Assembly (NCBI GenBank): GCA_023415305.1
Contig: JAEZKZ010000045.1
Span: forward strand, 62,001 to 126,000
Source: Bacillota bacterium
GTDB lineage: Bacteria; Bacillota; Clostridia; Acetivibrionales; DSM-1351
DNA length: 64,000 bases
Reading direction: 5' to 3'
Below the pieces are notes generated by a model. That model saw only the letters and a list, made by a program, of their open reading frames with translations. It searched no databases and was not told the origin of the DNA. Shown piece by piece: positions 39,861 to 50,673 of the stretch. The position numbers and the translations under genes are program-made. The stretch's first letter is position 1. The number at the start of each line of letters is the position of its first letter.

Positions 39861-42800
39861 ATGAATATATTTATTTTTATGGTTATTATCCTGCTGGCAG
39901 CAATTTTTACGACTTTAATAATATGGATAAATAAGCACCCTTATTTCGAGTTTCAGATCGAAGATGTTGTTCTGTGCAGCGATGAGCTTGAACGTCATGC
40001 GGAGGAACTTGCAAAAGCACAGGTTACAGTAAAAAACAGGAAAAGTATAAAAAAAGTTTCCCGACGAATTGAGGCCAAGTTTCAAAGTATTCTCAAGACT
40101 TATGAAAACCTGAATAACGATTCCGCATCCTCTTTCCCAATCCCACCGGCTGCAGAGTGGCTTCTCGACAACTTTTATATTATTGAGGAGCAGAAAAGTG
40201 TAATAATAAAGGAACTCAACGATATAACAAAAGTTGTACCTGTAATAGCAGAAGGTGCCTACAGTGGTTTTCCGAGAATATACTCCATTGCGGTTGAAAT
40301 TGTATCCCATGTCGACGGGAATGCCAATGAAAAGACAATACGGGATTTTATTACAGCCTACCAGAGATATACCTTTCTTTCTATAGAAGAACTTTGGCTG
40401 CTTACACTGATGGTAAAGGCGGCATTGATGGAAAAATTGTGGTTGGTATGTGAAAGAGTATCGGCAACCAGAAGGGACTGGTATAGGGCACAGGAGATTT
40501 CAGGTCTTATAAAAGGTTTCGAACAGGATTGCGATGCATTCAGAGAGCGGATTACAGGACTTGAAGAATTATCTCCCGCATTTGTTGAGTTTCTTATTAG
40601 GAAATTAAGAAAAGAAGGCTCAAAGACTAATTGGATGATTGATTGTATAGATAGCATTCTTATTGAGAAAAGTGCTAGTACAGATACCTATATATCAATT
40701 GATCACCACAATCAGGCTGTTTACCAGGTATCAATGGGCAACGTGATAAACAGTCTGCGTTCATTGTCAGGTTATGACAGTACTACACTGTTTGAAAGCC
40801 TCAGTGAGGTTGAAAGATTGCTAAAGCAAGACCCGGCGGGTATCTATCCCCAAATGGATTTTAATTCAAGAAATTATTATAGAAATATGGTAGTAGAGTT
40901 GGCTGAAAAATATAATACTACTGAAATAAATATTGCAAGATTGAGCTGCCGGTATGCGGGTGAGGCTATAGAACAAGATAGTCAAGATGTCCGGGAAAAG
41001 CATGTAGGCTATTACCTGATAGGTAAAGGCCGCAACAGTATGTATCATGAACTTAATAAAAGGCACAGTGTGGGCACTGAGTACTTTCCATTTATAAAGA
41101 GACATTCTGTAAAGTTATTTATTTACTCAATAGTTCTATTATCGGTAATATTTATGGCAATACCTTTAATATACAGTTATACACGTGAAAGCGGATTTTC
41201 TCGGATAATGGCAATTGTATTAGGGGTTTTGGGCCTGATACCTGCCAGTGAAATAGCTACTGCTTTAGTAAATAGTGTTCTCAGCCGTACTATCAGACCT
41301 GCACGTCTGCCAAAGCTCGAACTTAAGGAAGGAATCCCTGAGGAAATCGCCACCATGGTTATTGTTCCAACACTGATTCCTAATGTAAAAAGAACGCTGG
41401 ACCTTATTGATAACCTTGAAGTTTTCTATTTTGCGAATAAAGACGACAATATTTACTTTACCCTGTTGGGAGATTTCAAGGATGCGAATACCGAAATACT
41501 TCCGGAGGATGAAGAAATAAGTAAAAGTGCAATTGAGAGAATCAAGCAGCTTAATGAAAAGTATGCTGACAAGGGTAAACCTGTATTCTACTTTATGTGC
41601 AGAAAAAGACAATTCAATGAAAAGCAGCAGAAATGGATGGGCTGGGAGAGAAAAAGGGGAGCTATTGTAGAATTTAACAGGGTGCTTCGTGGGGCCTCTA
41701 ATACCAGCTATATATATAACAGTACTATTCAGGAGGAGATTCCGAGGGTTAAATATGTTATAACTCTTGATGCAGATACACATCTGCCCATGGAAGCAGC
41801 AAAACAGCTGGTTGGGACTATTGCACACCCGTTGAACAAAGCAGTATATGACACTGAGGATGGAATTGTAAAAGAAGGCTATGGTATTCTTCAGCCCAGA
41901 ATTGATGTAAACATTGAAAGTGCAAATGCCTCTGCTTTTACAAAGATATTTGCCGGACAGGGAGGAATTGATCCGTATACTACAACTGTATCCGATGTAT
42001 ATCAGGATGCATTTGGAGAGGGTATCTTTACCGGGAAGGGCATATATGACGTTGATATTTTCCTGAAGACATTGGACGGTGTAATTCCCGATAACACTGT
42101 CCTTAGTCACGATTTACTGGAGGGCAGCTTCCTTAGAACAGGTCTTGTCACAGATATTGAACTGATAGACGGGTACCCTGCAAAATATAATTCCTTTATG
42201 ATGCGGCTTCACCGCTGGACAAGAGGGGATTGGCAGCTGCTGCCCTGGATATTCGGTGAAAACAAATTATCTCTTTTGTCCAAGTGGAAAATGTTTGATA
42301 ATTTACGGAGAAGTCTTTTATACCCTGTATCGGCTCTGATTTTGCTACTGTGTCTACTTTCGGTACGCAACAGTTCAGGTGCCTGGATATGGCTGAATAT
42401 ATTTGCTGTATGTGCACCCATAATCAGCTATTTTGTATACCTCATATTTGTTGGGAATTACAGAGTATATATAGCTAAGAGGAGCGCCACCATAATAACC
42501 GGTTTTACCGCCATACTGCTTCAGGTAGGGCTTATGCTGACGTTGGCTCCCTATCAGGCTTATCTAATGGCTGATGCTATAATAAAAACCCTTGGACGTG
42601 TGCTGATAACAAAGAAAAATCTTCTGGAATGGGTAACTGCCGCCGATATGGAGCTGGCACTAAAAAATGATCTTTCCAGCTATTACAGGAGAATGTGGTT
42701 TGCACCCCTGTACGGTGCAGCAGTTCTAACTGCTGTTGTATTTTCATATCAAGGTTATTTTCTACTTTCACTGGCATTTTTAATAATATGGCTGCTTTCG

Positions 42801-45800
42801 CCATGGGTTGCATACTATATAAGCAGACCTGCGAATAATATAAAAGATGTTTTGACAGAAGAAAAATTATATGAGTTGAGGCTTCTCTCAAGAAAGACCT
42901 GGTGCTATTTCGATGAATTTGCGGGACAGGAGGAGAACTACCTTCCTGCAGACAACTATCAGGAGGAACCATATAAGGGAGCAGCGCACCGTACATCGCC
43001 TACAAATATAGGTTTACTGATGGTATCACACCTGGCTGCACGAGATATGGGTTATATAAATTCAATCGATTTACTGCAGAGAATTCAAAATACAGTAGCT
43101 ACTATTGAGAAAATGGAGAAATGGAACGGACATCTTTATAATTGGTATAATACCACAAACCTTGAAGTCCTGCGTCCTAAATTCATTTCAACAGTGGACA
43201 GTGGAAATCTGGCAGGCTATTTGATGGTTCTTGAGGAGGGGCTTAAGCAGTACGGGAATAAACCCATATACGATGAAACAAATTTTGAGGCTTTTTTGGA
43301 TTTGCTGGAACTTTGCAACAGGGAAATAAGCAAAGATAAGCCCTTATTTGAAATTGAAGTTCTGAAAAAATTACTGCTGGCATCCCGTAATGAAGAGGTC
43401 GGAAATAACGCTGAAAGGTATTCCGGTACAACGGGAAAAAGCAAGGCTGACAGCTCGGATAGACTTGAAAACAGCTATAATCAGCTTTTTATAAACATTG
43501 CAAAATATCTTGAAGAGCTTGATGAGGATAGTAAAAAAGGATATTGGGTTAAGAAGTTATTTACTGCCATGGATATATTCCAGGCATTACATCATGAATT
43601 CGGAGAGTCGATTTTCTGCGAGTTTAATAAAATTGAAGAATTGAAGGTTCAGTTAGAGGCTCTGAGAAAGAGAATAAGATCTCTTGCCGACGGTATGAAT
43701 TTCAAAAGCCTGTATGATCCGAAACTGAATTTATTTACAATTGGTTTTGATGTAGAGGAAGGGCATCCAAGCAAATCACACTATGATCTCTTTGCATCAG
43801 AGGCGAGGCAGACCAGCCTTGTGGCCATAGCAAAGGGGGAAGTGGAAAAGCAGCACTGGTTTAAGCTGAGTAGAAAATTAACCCGTATAGATGGGGAAAA
43901 GGGACTTGTATCCTGGACAGGCACAATGTTTGAATATCTAATGCCGAGATTGGTTATAAAGAGCTATCCCAATACCCTGATAGAAAAAACCTATCAGTTC
44001 GTAATAAAAGCCCAGATGAAGTACGGCCAGAGTAAGAATATACCATGGGGAATATCCGAATCCTGTTACTACGCTTTTGACATTGCTTTAAATTACCAGT
44101 ACAAAGCTTTCGGAGTCCCATATCTTGGATTAAAACGCGGGTTGATAAACGACCTTGTAATTGCTCCATATGCAACAGTTATGGCAATAGATATAGCCCC
44201 CTTGGAATGCTGGAATAACATTGAAAGGCTCAGAGAATTTGGTGCCGAGGGACAATTTGGACTTTATGAGGCTCTGGACTTTACCCATTCCAGGCTTAAT
44301 GAAGGGCAAAGTAATGCAATAGTCAAAAGCTACATGGTACACCATCAGGGTATGAGTATGCTTGCTTTTGTTAACTTCTTTAAAGAGAACATAATGCAGC
44401 GTAGGTTCCATTCCAATCCCAGGGTGAAAGCCGTAGACTCACTGATTCAGGAAAAATTCCCTGCTCATGTTGTGATTTCCAGGGAACACAGGGAAAAACC
44501 ACTGTACACCTTCAGAAAACAGGACAACGCAGAGGAGACAGTAGTACGAAGCTATACCAAGCTTGAGGCTGTACCAAACCTGCATCTCCTTACAAATGGA
44601 AGTTATAACGTCATGCTTGCCGACAGGGGGAGCGGTTTTGCAAGATGCCATTCCCTGGCCGTTTACAGGTGGAGGAACGATTACATGACCAGCAGTGGCG
44701 TATTTATATATCTGAAGAATGTAAATTCCAATGAGTTCTGGTCTACTACATTTAATCCGGTTAATACACAACCGGAGATATATAAGGTTATTTTCTCTCC
44801 CCATAAGGCTGAGTATATAAGAAGAGAGGGCAATATAGAAACAAATACAGAGGTTCTTGTTAGCACTGAGGACAATACAGAGATAAGAAGAGTCAGTATC
44901 CATAATCACAGCAGCTCAAAGAGAATTATTGAGTTGACAAGCTATATGGAGGTTGTACTGACACAGCCCGAATCGGATACTGCACACCCTGCTTTTAGTA
45001 AACTTTTTGTAAAAACTGAATATATCAGTGATTTTAACGGTCTTCTGGCAATGCGTAGAAAAAGAGATGATGTAAAACAAACAGTATGGGGTTATCATAC
45101 CGTTTCTACAAATGGAGCTGTTCAAGGTAATATAGAGTATGAAACCGATCGCTCGCAATTTATCGGAAGAAACAGAAGTCTTGACTATCCGAAGGCAATG
45201 GAGCCCGATCAGCCTCTGTCAAACTCGGTAGGTCCGGTGTTGGATCCCGTTTTCTGCCTTAGAATCAGGGTCTGTGTTGATCCGGGCGAAACCTCAGTTG
45301 TAAATTTTGCCATCGGTACCTGCGATTCAAGAAGGACAGCCATAGACATGCTCGAAAAATACTGTGATGTGAGCGCGGCTGACAGGGTTGTAGAAATGGC
45401 TTGGACGAGAAGTATTGTGGAGGCAGGTTTTATAAACATCAGCGGTAATGATGAAAGGGCATATCTTAAGCTCCTTCCAAGGCTTCTATATGGTGTCGAC
45501 CGGAGAAATCAGTCAGAATATATTGCTAAAAACACACTCAGTCAGTCAGGACTGTGGCCTTTCGGTATTTCGGGTGACATGCCTATAGTATTGGTTACCG
45601 TTGAGAGCAGGGACAGTTTTGAAGAAATCAGGTGGGTTCTGAAATTGCACGATTTCCTACGATTAAAAGGTGTCGGGTTTGATCTGGTAATTCTGATAAC
45701 CGACGAGGAATCATATATTCAACCTCTGGTTGAAATGATCATGGATCTTGCAGCTTCAGGCCGTTCATATGATCTGATTGACAGAAGAGGTGGAATTTAT

Positions 45801-48557
45801 ATAAGAAATTCCAGGCAGATGTCATCGGAAGAGAAATATTTACTTTTCGCCACTGCGAAAATAATAATTAATGCCGATGATGGGGTTGGGGATCTGATAG
45901 ATGCTGCTGTAAACTCTGATGAGATAATCCAGTCTTCAAACGTAGAAAAGCGTAGGAAAATCGGGAACTATACAGTTAGATCTCAAGTTGGTGTCGGCTC
46001 ATCAGCAGATTTGGAGGCAGGTATAATAATAGGTGCCGATAAGACTCGGAAAGTGCTGGATGAAAAGAACAGGGACCTTGATAATTCAAAAAAATCCGAC
46101 AAGAATAACCTGACAGTTTGGACCGACCCTGATGAGGGTAGTTACGTTGCAGAAATAATTGAAAAATTAAGCTTTTTTAACGGTATCGGAGGCTTTGCTG
46201 AAACAGGTGACGAGTATGTGATATGCCTTAAGTCCGGTGTGACTACGCCGGCCCCTTGGTCAAATGTAATAGCCAATAAAAAATTCGGTTTTATATGCAC
46301 AGAATCGGGCGGGGGATATACCTGGCATCAGAACAGCAGCCAGAACAAGCTTACAACCTGGGCTAACGATCCTGTTCTTGACCCTCCCTCTGAAATTCTG
46401 TATCTGTATCAGAGGCAAAGCGGTGCTTTATGGAGCAGTACTCCTATGCCTGTAAGGCAGAGTAATCCATATATAATACGTCATGGCTTCGGTTATACGG
46501 TGTATTCCCAAAGAAGCCACGGCTTAGAGCAGGAATTGATACAATTTACTGCCTTGGAGGCACCGGTAAAGATTACTATACTGAGACTTAAAAATATTTC
46601 TGACTCTGAAATCGGACTGGATGCGGCGTATTATTTAAAGCCTGTGCTGGGAAGTGAAGGCGGACAAACTGCACCGTTTATTGTTACGAGTTTTGACAGT
46701 GAACTGTCAACATTATTGATAGATAATGTCTATAGCTCTGACTTCCGAGATTTAACTGCATTTTTAAGTTGTTCAGGGGATAATGTTACCTATTCGGGGC
46801 ACAGGCTGGAGTTTATCGGTGACAATATGGATATTTCGAGGCCCGAGGGTATGAAAAACGATTTAAAGGGTACTGTCGGAGCAGGTCTTGATGCCTGTGC
46901 CGTAATTAAAACAGCACTTCAAATCAGGCCGGGAGAGGCACAGGATTTAGTTTTCCTGTTTGGACAGGATAGGCTGGAACAGGTGAAAGAGTTAATATCT
47001 AAATTCAGCAGCGTTGGTCAGGCGTGGTATGAGCTGGAAAGAGTAAAGGAAAGCTGGAAGAACAGGTTGAAGCAGATTCAGGTTAATACCCCTGACAAAA
47101 CTATGAATATACTCCTGAATGGTTGGCTGCAGTATCAGGTACTATCCTGCAGAGTTTGGGCCAGAAGTGGGTATTATCAGGCTGGAGGGGCATTTGGCTT
47201 CAGAGATCAGCTTCAGGATGTTATGTCGGTTGTTTATTCAATGCCTGAGATAACAAAAAACCAAATTTTACTCCACTGCAGACATCAGTTTATTGAGGGA
47301 GATGTTCAACACTGGTGGCATGAACAGAAAAACAATGGTATCAGAACAAGATATTCTGATGATTTATTGTGGTTGCCGTACGTAACATGCGATTATATTA
47401 ACGCGACTGGTGATTATGAAATTTTAACTTTAACAGAGCCCTTTTTAAGCTCGACCTTATTAACTGATCAGGAGCATGAAAGATATGAGGTTCCTTCGGT
47501 GACAGATGAGCAGGGAACAGTATATGAGCACTGTATACGGGCTATCGAAAAGGCACTGAACTTCGGCCCTCATGATATTCCCCTGATGGGAGGCGGAGAC
47601 TGGAATGACGGTATGAATCTTATCGGAATAAACGGCAGGGGAGAGAGTATATGGCTGGGCTGGTTCCTATATTGTGTACTTGTTCGAATGCTTCCTGTTT
47701 GCAGACATATGGGAGATAACGACAGAGCCGGAGAATACGTCAAAAAAGCTCAAAATATAATTGAAGCTATTGAAAGAGAAGCCTGGGACGGCAGTTGGTA
47801 CAAAAGAGCTTATTTTGATGATGGTTCACCGTTGGGATCCATACAAAACGAGGAAGGTAAAATTGATTCTCTTGCACAATCCTGGGCAGCTATTTCAGAA
47901 GCAGCCAGGGCCAGCAGAGTGGAAGAAGCCATGAGCGCACTGGAAAAATATCTGATAGACAGAAAAAACGGTTTAATAAAACTGCTTACGCCACCTTTTT
48001 ATGACAGCCAGCTTAATCCCGGATATATTAAAGGATATCTGCCCGGTGTCAGAGAAAACGGAGGTCAGTACACTCATGCTGCTACATGGGTAATATATGC
48101 CTTTTCAAAGCTTGGTAACGGAGAGCAGGCATGGGAGCTTTACGATATGATTAATCCGATTAATCATTCCAGGACAGATATTGAATGTTTGACCTACAAG
48201 GTGGAACCTTATGTTATGGCAGCTGATGTGTATGCTGTTTATCCCAACGAGGGCCGGGGCGGCTGGACCTGGTATACCGGAGCGGCAGGCTGGATGTACA
48301 GGATAGGTCTGGAACATATTCTGGGAATTAAGAAGCAGGGTAACTTTTTGCTACTTGATCCTTGTATTCCCAAAAGGGTAAATGAATACTCGGTAAGGTA
48401 CGGTTTTGGTACTGCCGTATATGAGGTTACAATAAAGAACCAAAGCCATCGGAATAAGGGAGTAAAAAACATTGTTCTGGATGGAAAAGTAATAGAAGGC
48501 AGCAGGTTTGAACTTTTGGACGATGGACAGGTGCACCGGGTTGAAGCCATAATGTAA
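39861..48557 (+). CDS. Cyclic beta-1,2-glucan synthase-like giant enzyme (NdvB/ChvB type)
   Basis: A protein of about 2,900 residues. An N-terminal helix and a pair near 425-490 anchor it in the membrane. A family 84 glycosyltransferase domain follows (TLDADTHLP near 640; DHDLLEGSFLRTG-like region at 755; RLHRWTRGDWQLLP), with more helices at 820-1030. Next comes a glycoamylase-like domain (about 1060-1560; TSPTNIGLLMVSHLA, YMVHHQGMSMLAF), then beta-sandwich and family 94 phosphorylase domains (acid Asp in GGGDWNDGMNLIG, about 2585; GWTWYTGAAGWMYR). Rhizobial NdvB makes cyclic beta-1,2-glucan from UDP-glucose by these three steps. The ATG at 39861 has weak GGTGAT; ATG 39846 is possible. It stands alone. 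Confidence 0.88.
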   Translation: MNIFIFMVIILLAAIFTTLIIWINKHPYFEFQIEDVVLCSDELERHAEELAKAQVTVKNRKSIKKVSRRIEAKFQSILKTYENLNNDSASSFPIPPAAEWLLDNFYIIEEQKSVIIKELNDITKVVPVIAEGAYSGFPRIYSIAVEIVSHVDGNANEKTIRDFITAYQRYTFLSIEELWLLTLMVKAALMEKLWLVCERVSATRRDWYRAQEISGLIKGFEQDCDAFRERITGLEELSPAFVEFLIRKLRKEGSKTNWMIDCIDSILIEKSASTDTYISIDHHNQAVYQVSMGNVINSLRSLSGYDSTTLFESLSEVERLLKQDPAGIYPQMDFNSRNYYRNMVVELAEKYNTTEINIARLSCRYAGEAIEQDSQDVREKHVGYYLIGKGRNSMYHELNKRHSVGTEYFPFIKRHSVKLFIYSIVLLSVIFMAIPLIYSYTRESGFSRIMAIVLGVLGLIPASEIATALVNSVLSRTIRPARLPKLELKEGIPEEIATMVIVPTLIPNVKRTLDLIDNLEVFYFANKDDNIYFTLLGDFKDANTEILPEDEEISKSAIERIKQLNEKYADKGKPVFYFMCRKRQFNEKQQKWMGWERKRGAIVEFNRVLRGASNTSYIYNSTIQEEIPRVKYVITLDADTHLPMEAAKQLVGTIAHPLNKAVYDTEDGIVKEGYGILQPRIDVNIESANASAFTKIFAGQGGIDPYTTTVSDVYQDAFGEGIFTGKGIYDVDIFLKTLDGVIPDNTVLSHDLLEGSFLRTGLVTDIELIDGYPAKYNSFMMRLHRWTRGDWQLLPWIFGENKLSLLSKWKMFDNLRRSLLYPVSALILLLCLLSVRNSSGAWIWLNIFAVCAPIISYFVYLIFVGNYRVYIAKRSATIITGFTAILLQVGLMLTLAPYQAYLMADAIIKTLGRVLITKKNLLEWVTAADMELALKNDLSSYYRRMWFAPLYGAAVLTAVVFSYQGYFLLSLAFLIIWLLSPWVAYYISRPANNIKDVLTEEKLYELRLLSRKTWCYFDEFAGQEENYLPADNYQEEPYKGAAHRTSPTNIGLLMVSHLAARDMGYINSIDLLQRIQNTVATIEKMEKWNGHLYNWYNTTNLEVLRPKFISTVDSGNLAGYLMVLEEGLKQYGNKPIYDETNFEAFLDLLELCNREISKDKPLFEIEVLKKLLLASRNEEVGNNAERYSGTTGKSKADSSDRLENSYNQLFINIAKYLEELDEDSKKGYWVKKLFTAMDIFQALHHEFGESIFCEFNKIEELKVQLEALRKRIRSLADGMNFKSLYDPKLNLFTIGFDVEEGHPSKSHYDLFASEARQTSLVAIAKGEVEKQHWFKLSRKLTRIDGEKGLVSWTGTMFEYLMPRLVIKSYPNTLIEKTYQFVIKAQMKYGQSKNIPWGISESCYYAFDIALNYQYKAFGVPYLGLKRGLINDLVIAPYATVMAIDIAPLECWNNIERLREFGAEGQFGLYEALDFTHSRLNEGQSNAIVKSYMVHHQGMSMLAFVNFFKENIMQRRFHSNPRVKAVDSLIQEKFPAHVVISREHREKPLYTFRKQDNAEETVVRSYTKLEAVPNLHLLTNGSYNVMLADRGSGFARCHSLAVYRWRNDYMTSSGVFIYLKNVNSNEFWSTTFNPVNTQPEIYKVIFSPHKAEYIRREGNIETNTEVLVSTEDNTEIRRVSIHNHSSSKRIIELTSYMEVVLTQPESDTAHPAFSKLFVKTEYISDFNGLLAMRRKRDDVKQTVWGYHTVSTNGAVQGNIEYETDRSQFIGRNRSLDYPKAMEPDQPLSNSVGPVLDPVFCLRIRVCVDPGETSVVNFAIGTCDSRRTAIDMLEKYCDVSAADRVVEMAWTRSIVEAGFINISGNDERAYLKLLPRLLYGVDRRNQSEYIAKNTLSQSGLWPFGISGDMPIVLVTVESRDSFEEIRWVLKLHDFLRLKGVGFDLVILITDEESYIQPLVEMIMDLAASGRSYDLIDRRGGIYIRNSRQMSSEEKYLLFATAKIIINADDGVGDLIDAAVNSDEIIQSSNVEKRRKIGNYTVRSQVGVGSSADLEAGIIIGADKTRKVLDEKNRDLDNSKKSDKNNLTVWTDPDEGSYVAEIIEKLSFFNGIGGFAETGDEYVICLKSGVTTPAPWSNVIANKKFGFICTESGGGYTWHQNSSQNKLTTWANDPVLDPPSEILYLYQRQSGALWSSTPMPVRQSNPYIIRHGFGYTVYSQRSHGLEQELIQFTALEAPVKITILRLKNISDSEIGLDAAYYLKPVLGSEGGQTAPFIVTSFDSELSTLLIDNVYSSDFRDLTAFLSCSGDNVTYSGHRLEFIGDNMDISRPEGMKNDLKGTVGAGLDACAVIKTALQIRPGEAQDLVFLFGQDRLEQVKELISKFSSVGQAWYELERVKESWKNRLKQIQVNTPDKTMNILLNGWLQYQVLSCRVWARSGYYQAGGAFGFRDQLQDVMSVVYSMPEITKNQILLHCRHQFIEGDVQHWWHEQKNNGIRTRYSDDLLWLPYVTCDYINATGDYEILTLTEPFLSSTLLTDQEHERYEVPSVTDEQGTVYEHCIRAIEKALNFGPHDIPLMGGGDWNDGMNLIGINGRGESIWLGWFLYCVLVRMLPVCRHMGDNDRAGEYVKKAQNIIEAIEREAWDGSWYKRAYFDDGSPLGSIQNEEGKIDSLAQSWAAISEAARASRVEEAMSALEKYLIDRKNGLIKLLTPPFYDSQLNPGYIKGYLPGVRENGGQYTHAATWVIYAFSKLGNGEQAWELYDMINPINHSRTDIECLTYKVEPYVMAADVYAVYPNEGRGGWTWYTGAAGWMYRIGLEHILGIKKQGNFLLLDPCIPKRVNEYSVRYGFGTAVYEVTIKNQSHRNKGVKNIVLDGKVIEGSRFELLDDGQVHRVEAIM

Positions 48558-48571
48558 AGTAATTTTTGTTT

Positions 48572-48660
48572 AAAAAGGAGTCTGAAGCTTATGCAGTGCA
48601 CCCCAAACGTTAGAAAAGATCTAATGTTTAGGGTGCAGAATAGGAAGAAGACTCCTTTTT
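48572..48660 (+). terminator. Compound terminator after the glucan synthase gene
   Basis: An outer stem AAAAAGGAGTCT (48572-48583) with AGACTCCTTTTT (48649-48660) encloses a second 18-bp stem (48597-48614 with 48620-48637, one mismatch and one G-T pair). Confidence 0.8.
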
Positions 48661-49013
48661 CATTGTTTTAATAGGTGGAATTATCCGCAAAATCAAAATT
48701 GCTAAAATATAAATAAAAAAGTTACAATAATAATTTGCTAGAATAGCTGACTTGATTTATTATTATTTACTTAAACTGTAAACAATCATATCTATGTTTT
48801 GTGCTATTTGCATTCAGCCCTTTAGTATGCTATATTAATGAATGACCAAACAATAATTTCCCAATTTTCAAGGGGCCATTTTTCGGCAATACTTCTTTGT
48901 CATCAGTTGCAATAAAAATATTATTGCTCCTTCTTCTCATTGTTTTGCCAAAACCTTAATCTCTTGAAAATAAAGCTTTATTGTTTAATCATTCAACTAG
49001 TATGTGAAAAAAA

Positions 49014-49112
49014 TAACCAAGGTGTCACAGTGTTTCTTGGGACACTATGGACGCTATTGCCTCGTTGAAACACCGCTGAGGTAAGTAAACTTTTCTGCAA
49101 ATGAGAAGTTTT
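49014..49112 (+). ncRNA. Structured leader upstream of icd
   Basis: Within the 634-base gap 48558-49191 this part folds. A stem AGTGT/ACACT lies just inside 49020-49050; CCTC and GAGG close a second hairpin near 49060-49082; AAACTTTTC (49087-49095) pairs with GAGAAGTTT (49103-49111) just before TGCTTTTG, resembling an attenuator. GGACGC and GAGGTA faintly recall a c-di-GMP riboswitch, but the GGCAAACC core is absent. The rest of the gap shows only AT-rich DNA. Confidence 0.35.
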
Positions 49113-49191
49113 GCTTTTGAACCGCGGCGTTATAAACAATAAAGATTTAGAAATAATACAAAATAAATTATTTAGTAAAAGGAGCATGTGT

Positions 49192-50397
49192 ATGGCTAAA
49201 AATATTATGAAGACTCCTCTGGTTGAAATGGATGGAGACGAAATGACCAGAGTTATCTGGCAAATGATAAAGGATATTTTATTACTGCCTTATATTGATC
49301 TCAAGACAGAGTATTATGACTTGGGTCTGGAGTACAGAGAAAAGACCGGAGACCAGGTAACAATTGACTCTGCAATTGCTACCAAGAAATATGGAGTTGC
49401 AGTAAAATGTGCTACCATTACACCAAATGCAGAAAGAGTTAAGGAATATAACCTTACTGAAATGTGGAAGAGCCCGAATGGAACTATAAGAGCCATTCTT
49501 GACGGAACTGTTTTCCGTGCACCTATACTTCTGGACAGTATAAAGCCCTTTGTTAAGACCTGGGTTAAGCCAATAACCATCGCAAGACATGCATACGGTG
49601 ATGTTTACAGGGATGTCGAATACCGTGTTCCCGGAGCAGGAAAAGCTGAACTGGTATTTACAAATGAAAAGGGTGAAGTAACCAGACAGACTATACTTGA
49701 TTTTGACGGTGCAGGAGTCATACTTGGAATGCACAATATAGACAAGTCCATCGAAAGCTTCGCAAGGTCCTGCTTTAACTATGCATTGGATCAGAAACAG
49801 GACATCTGGTTTGCAACAAAGGATACTATTTCAAAGAAATATGACCATACCTTTAAGGATATCTTCCAGGAAATATATGAGAAGGAATATGACGACAAGT
49901 TTAAGGCAGCAGGTATTGAATATTTCTACACTCTTATTGATGATGCGGTTGCCCGCGTTGTACGCTCTGAGGGTGGATTTATCTGGGCCTGCAAGAATTA
50001 TGATGGGGACGTTATGTCCGATATGGTTGCAACCGCATTCGGAAGCCTTGCAATGATGACTTCAATATTGGTTTCACCTGAAGGCTACTATGAATATGAA
50101 GCAGCTCACGGAACTGTACAGCGCCATTACTACCAGCACCTGAAGGGACAGGAAACCTCCACAAACTCCATGGCAACATTGTTCGCCTGGACTGGCGCAT
50201 TGCGTAAAAGAGGAGAACTGGATGGTATTGAAGAACTGATTGAGTTTGCTGATAAGATGGATAAGGCTTCCTTACAGACAATTGAAAATGGAGTAATGAC
50301 TAAGGACCTTGCGTTGCTTTCAGAACTAAAGGAAATAAAGACGGTTAATACAGAGGATTTCCTCAAGGAAGTAAAAAAGACCTTTGATGCAATGTAA
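49192..50397 (+). CDS. icd: Isocitrate dehydrogenase (NADP+, type II)
   Basis: A 401-residue enzyme converting isocitrate to 2-oxoglutarate. Substrate and cofactor motifs include [49 protein letters not shown], and [17 protein letters not shown] near the NADP site. The sequence follows the eukaryotic-like homodimeric subfamily, not the E. coli type. The ATG at 49192 lies 7 bases after GGAG; the longer frame from 49111 lacks a site. Citrate synthase at 62103 is the other part of the oxidative branch in this window. Confidence 0.95.
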   Translation: MAKNIMKTPLVEMDGDEMTRVIWQMIKDILLLPYIDLKTEYYDLGLEYREKTGDQVTIDSAIATKKYGVAVKCATITPNAERVKEYNLTEMWKSPNGTIRAILDGTVFRAPILLDSIKPFVKTWVKPITIARHAYGDVYRDVEYRVPGAGKAELVFTNEKGEVTRQTILDFDGAGVILGMHNIDKSIESFARSCFNYALDQKQDIWFATKDTISKKYDHTFKDIFQEIYEKEYDDKFKAAGIEYFYTLIDDAVARVVRSEGGFIWACKNYDGDVMSDMVATAFGSLAMMTSILVSPEGYYEYEAAHGTVQRHYYQHLKGQETSTNSMATLFAWTGALRKRGELDGIEELIEFADKMDKASLQTIENGVMTKDLALLSELKEIKTVNTEDFLKEVKKTFDAM

Positions 50398-50482
50398 TGT
50401 TTACTTATTAGCTTATAATTACTTTATAAAATTACTTTAAAATGATATGCTTTTGTTGGAGTAGTAAATATTCTTAAAATCA

Positions 50483-50533
50483 TAAACGCTAGTAAGATCA
50501 TATTCATTGATTTTACTGGTGTTTATTTTTTTT
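50483..50533 (+). terminator. Terminator of icd
   Basis: An 18-bp stem with three G-T pairs (50483-50500 with 50508-50525) and a 7-base loop is followed by eight T residues. Confidence 0.85.
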
Positions 50534-50673
50534 AACTATTTAGTAATTGTACTTTTTATTTGCTTATTGGTGTTTTATTTATAGATAGATATGTGATAAA
50601 ATGATTTTTATGATTTGTCATCTTGCAATTATTTGAATTTATTAAAATAATAAATGTTAATCAGGAGGAGTTT

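Noticed and set aside
41265..42110. 281-codon open frame antisense to the glucan synthase
   Set aside because: Shadow of the sense gene: no ribosome site, no recognisable domain, and the sense frame has clear transferase motifs there.
49014..49082. Possible c-di-GMP-I riboswitch upstream of icd
   Set aside because: GGACGC and a GAGGTA-like part are present, but the essential GGCAAACC core and tetraloop helix are missing.
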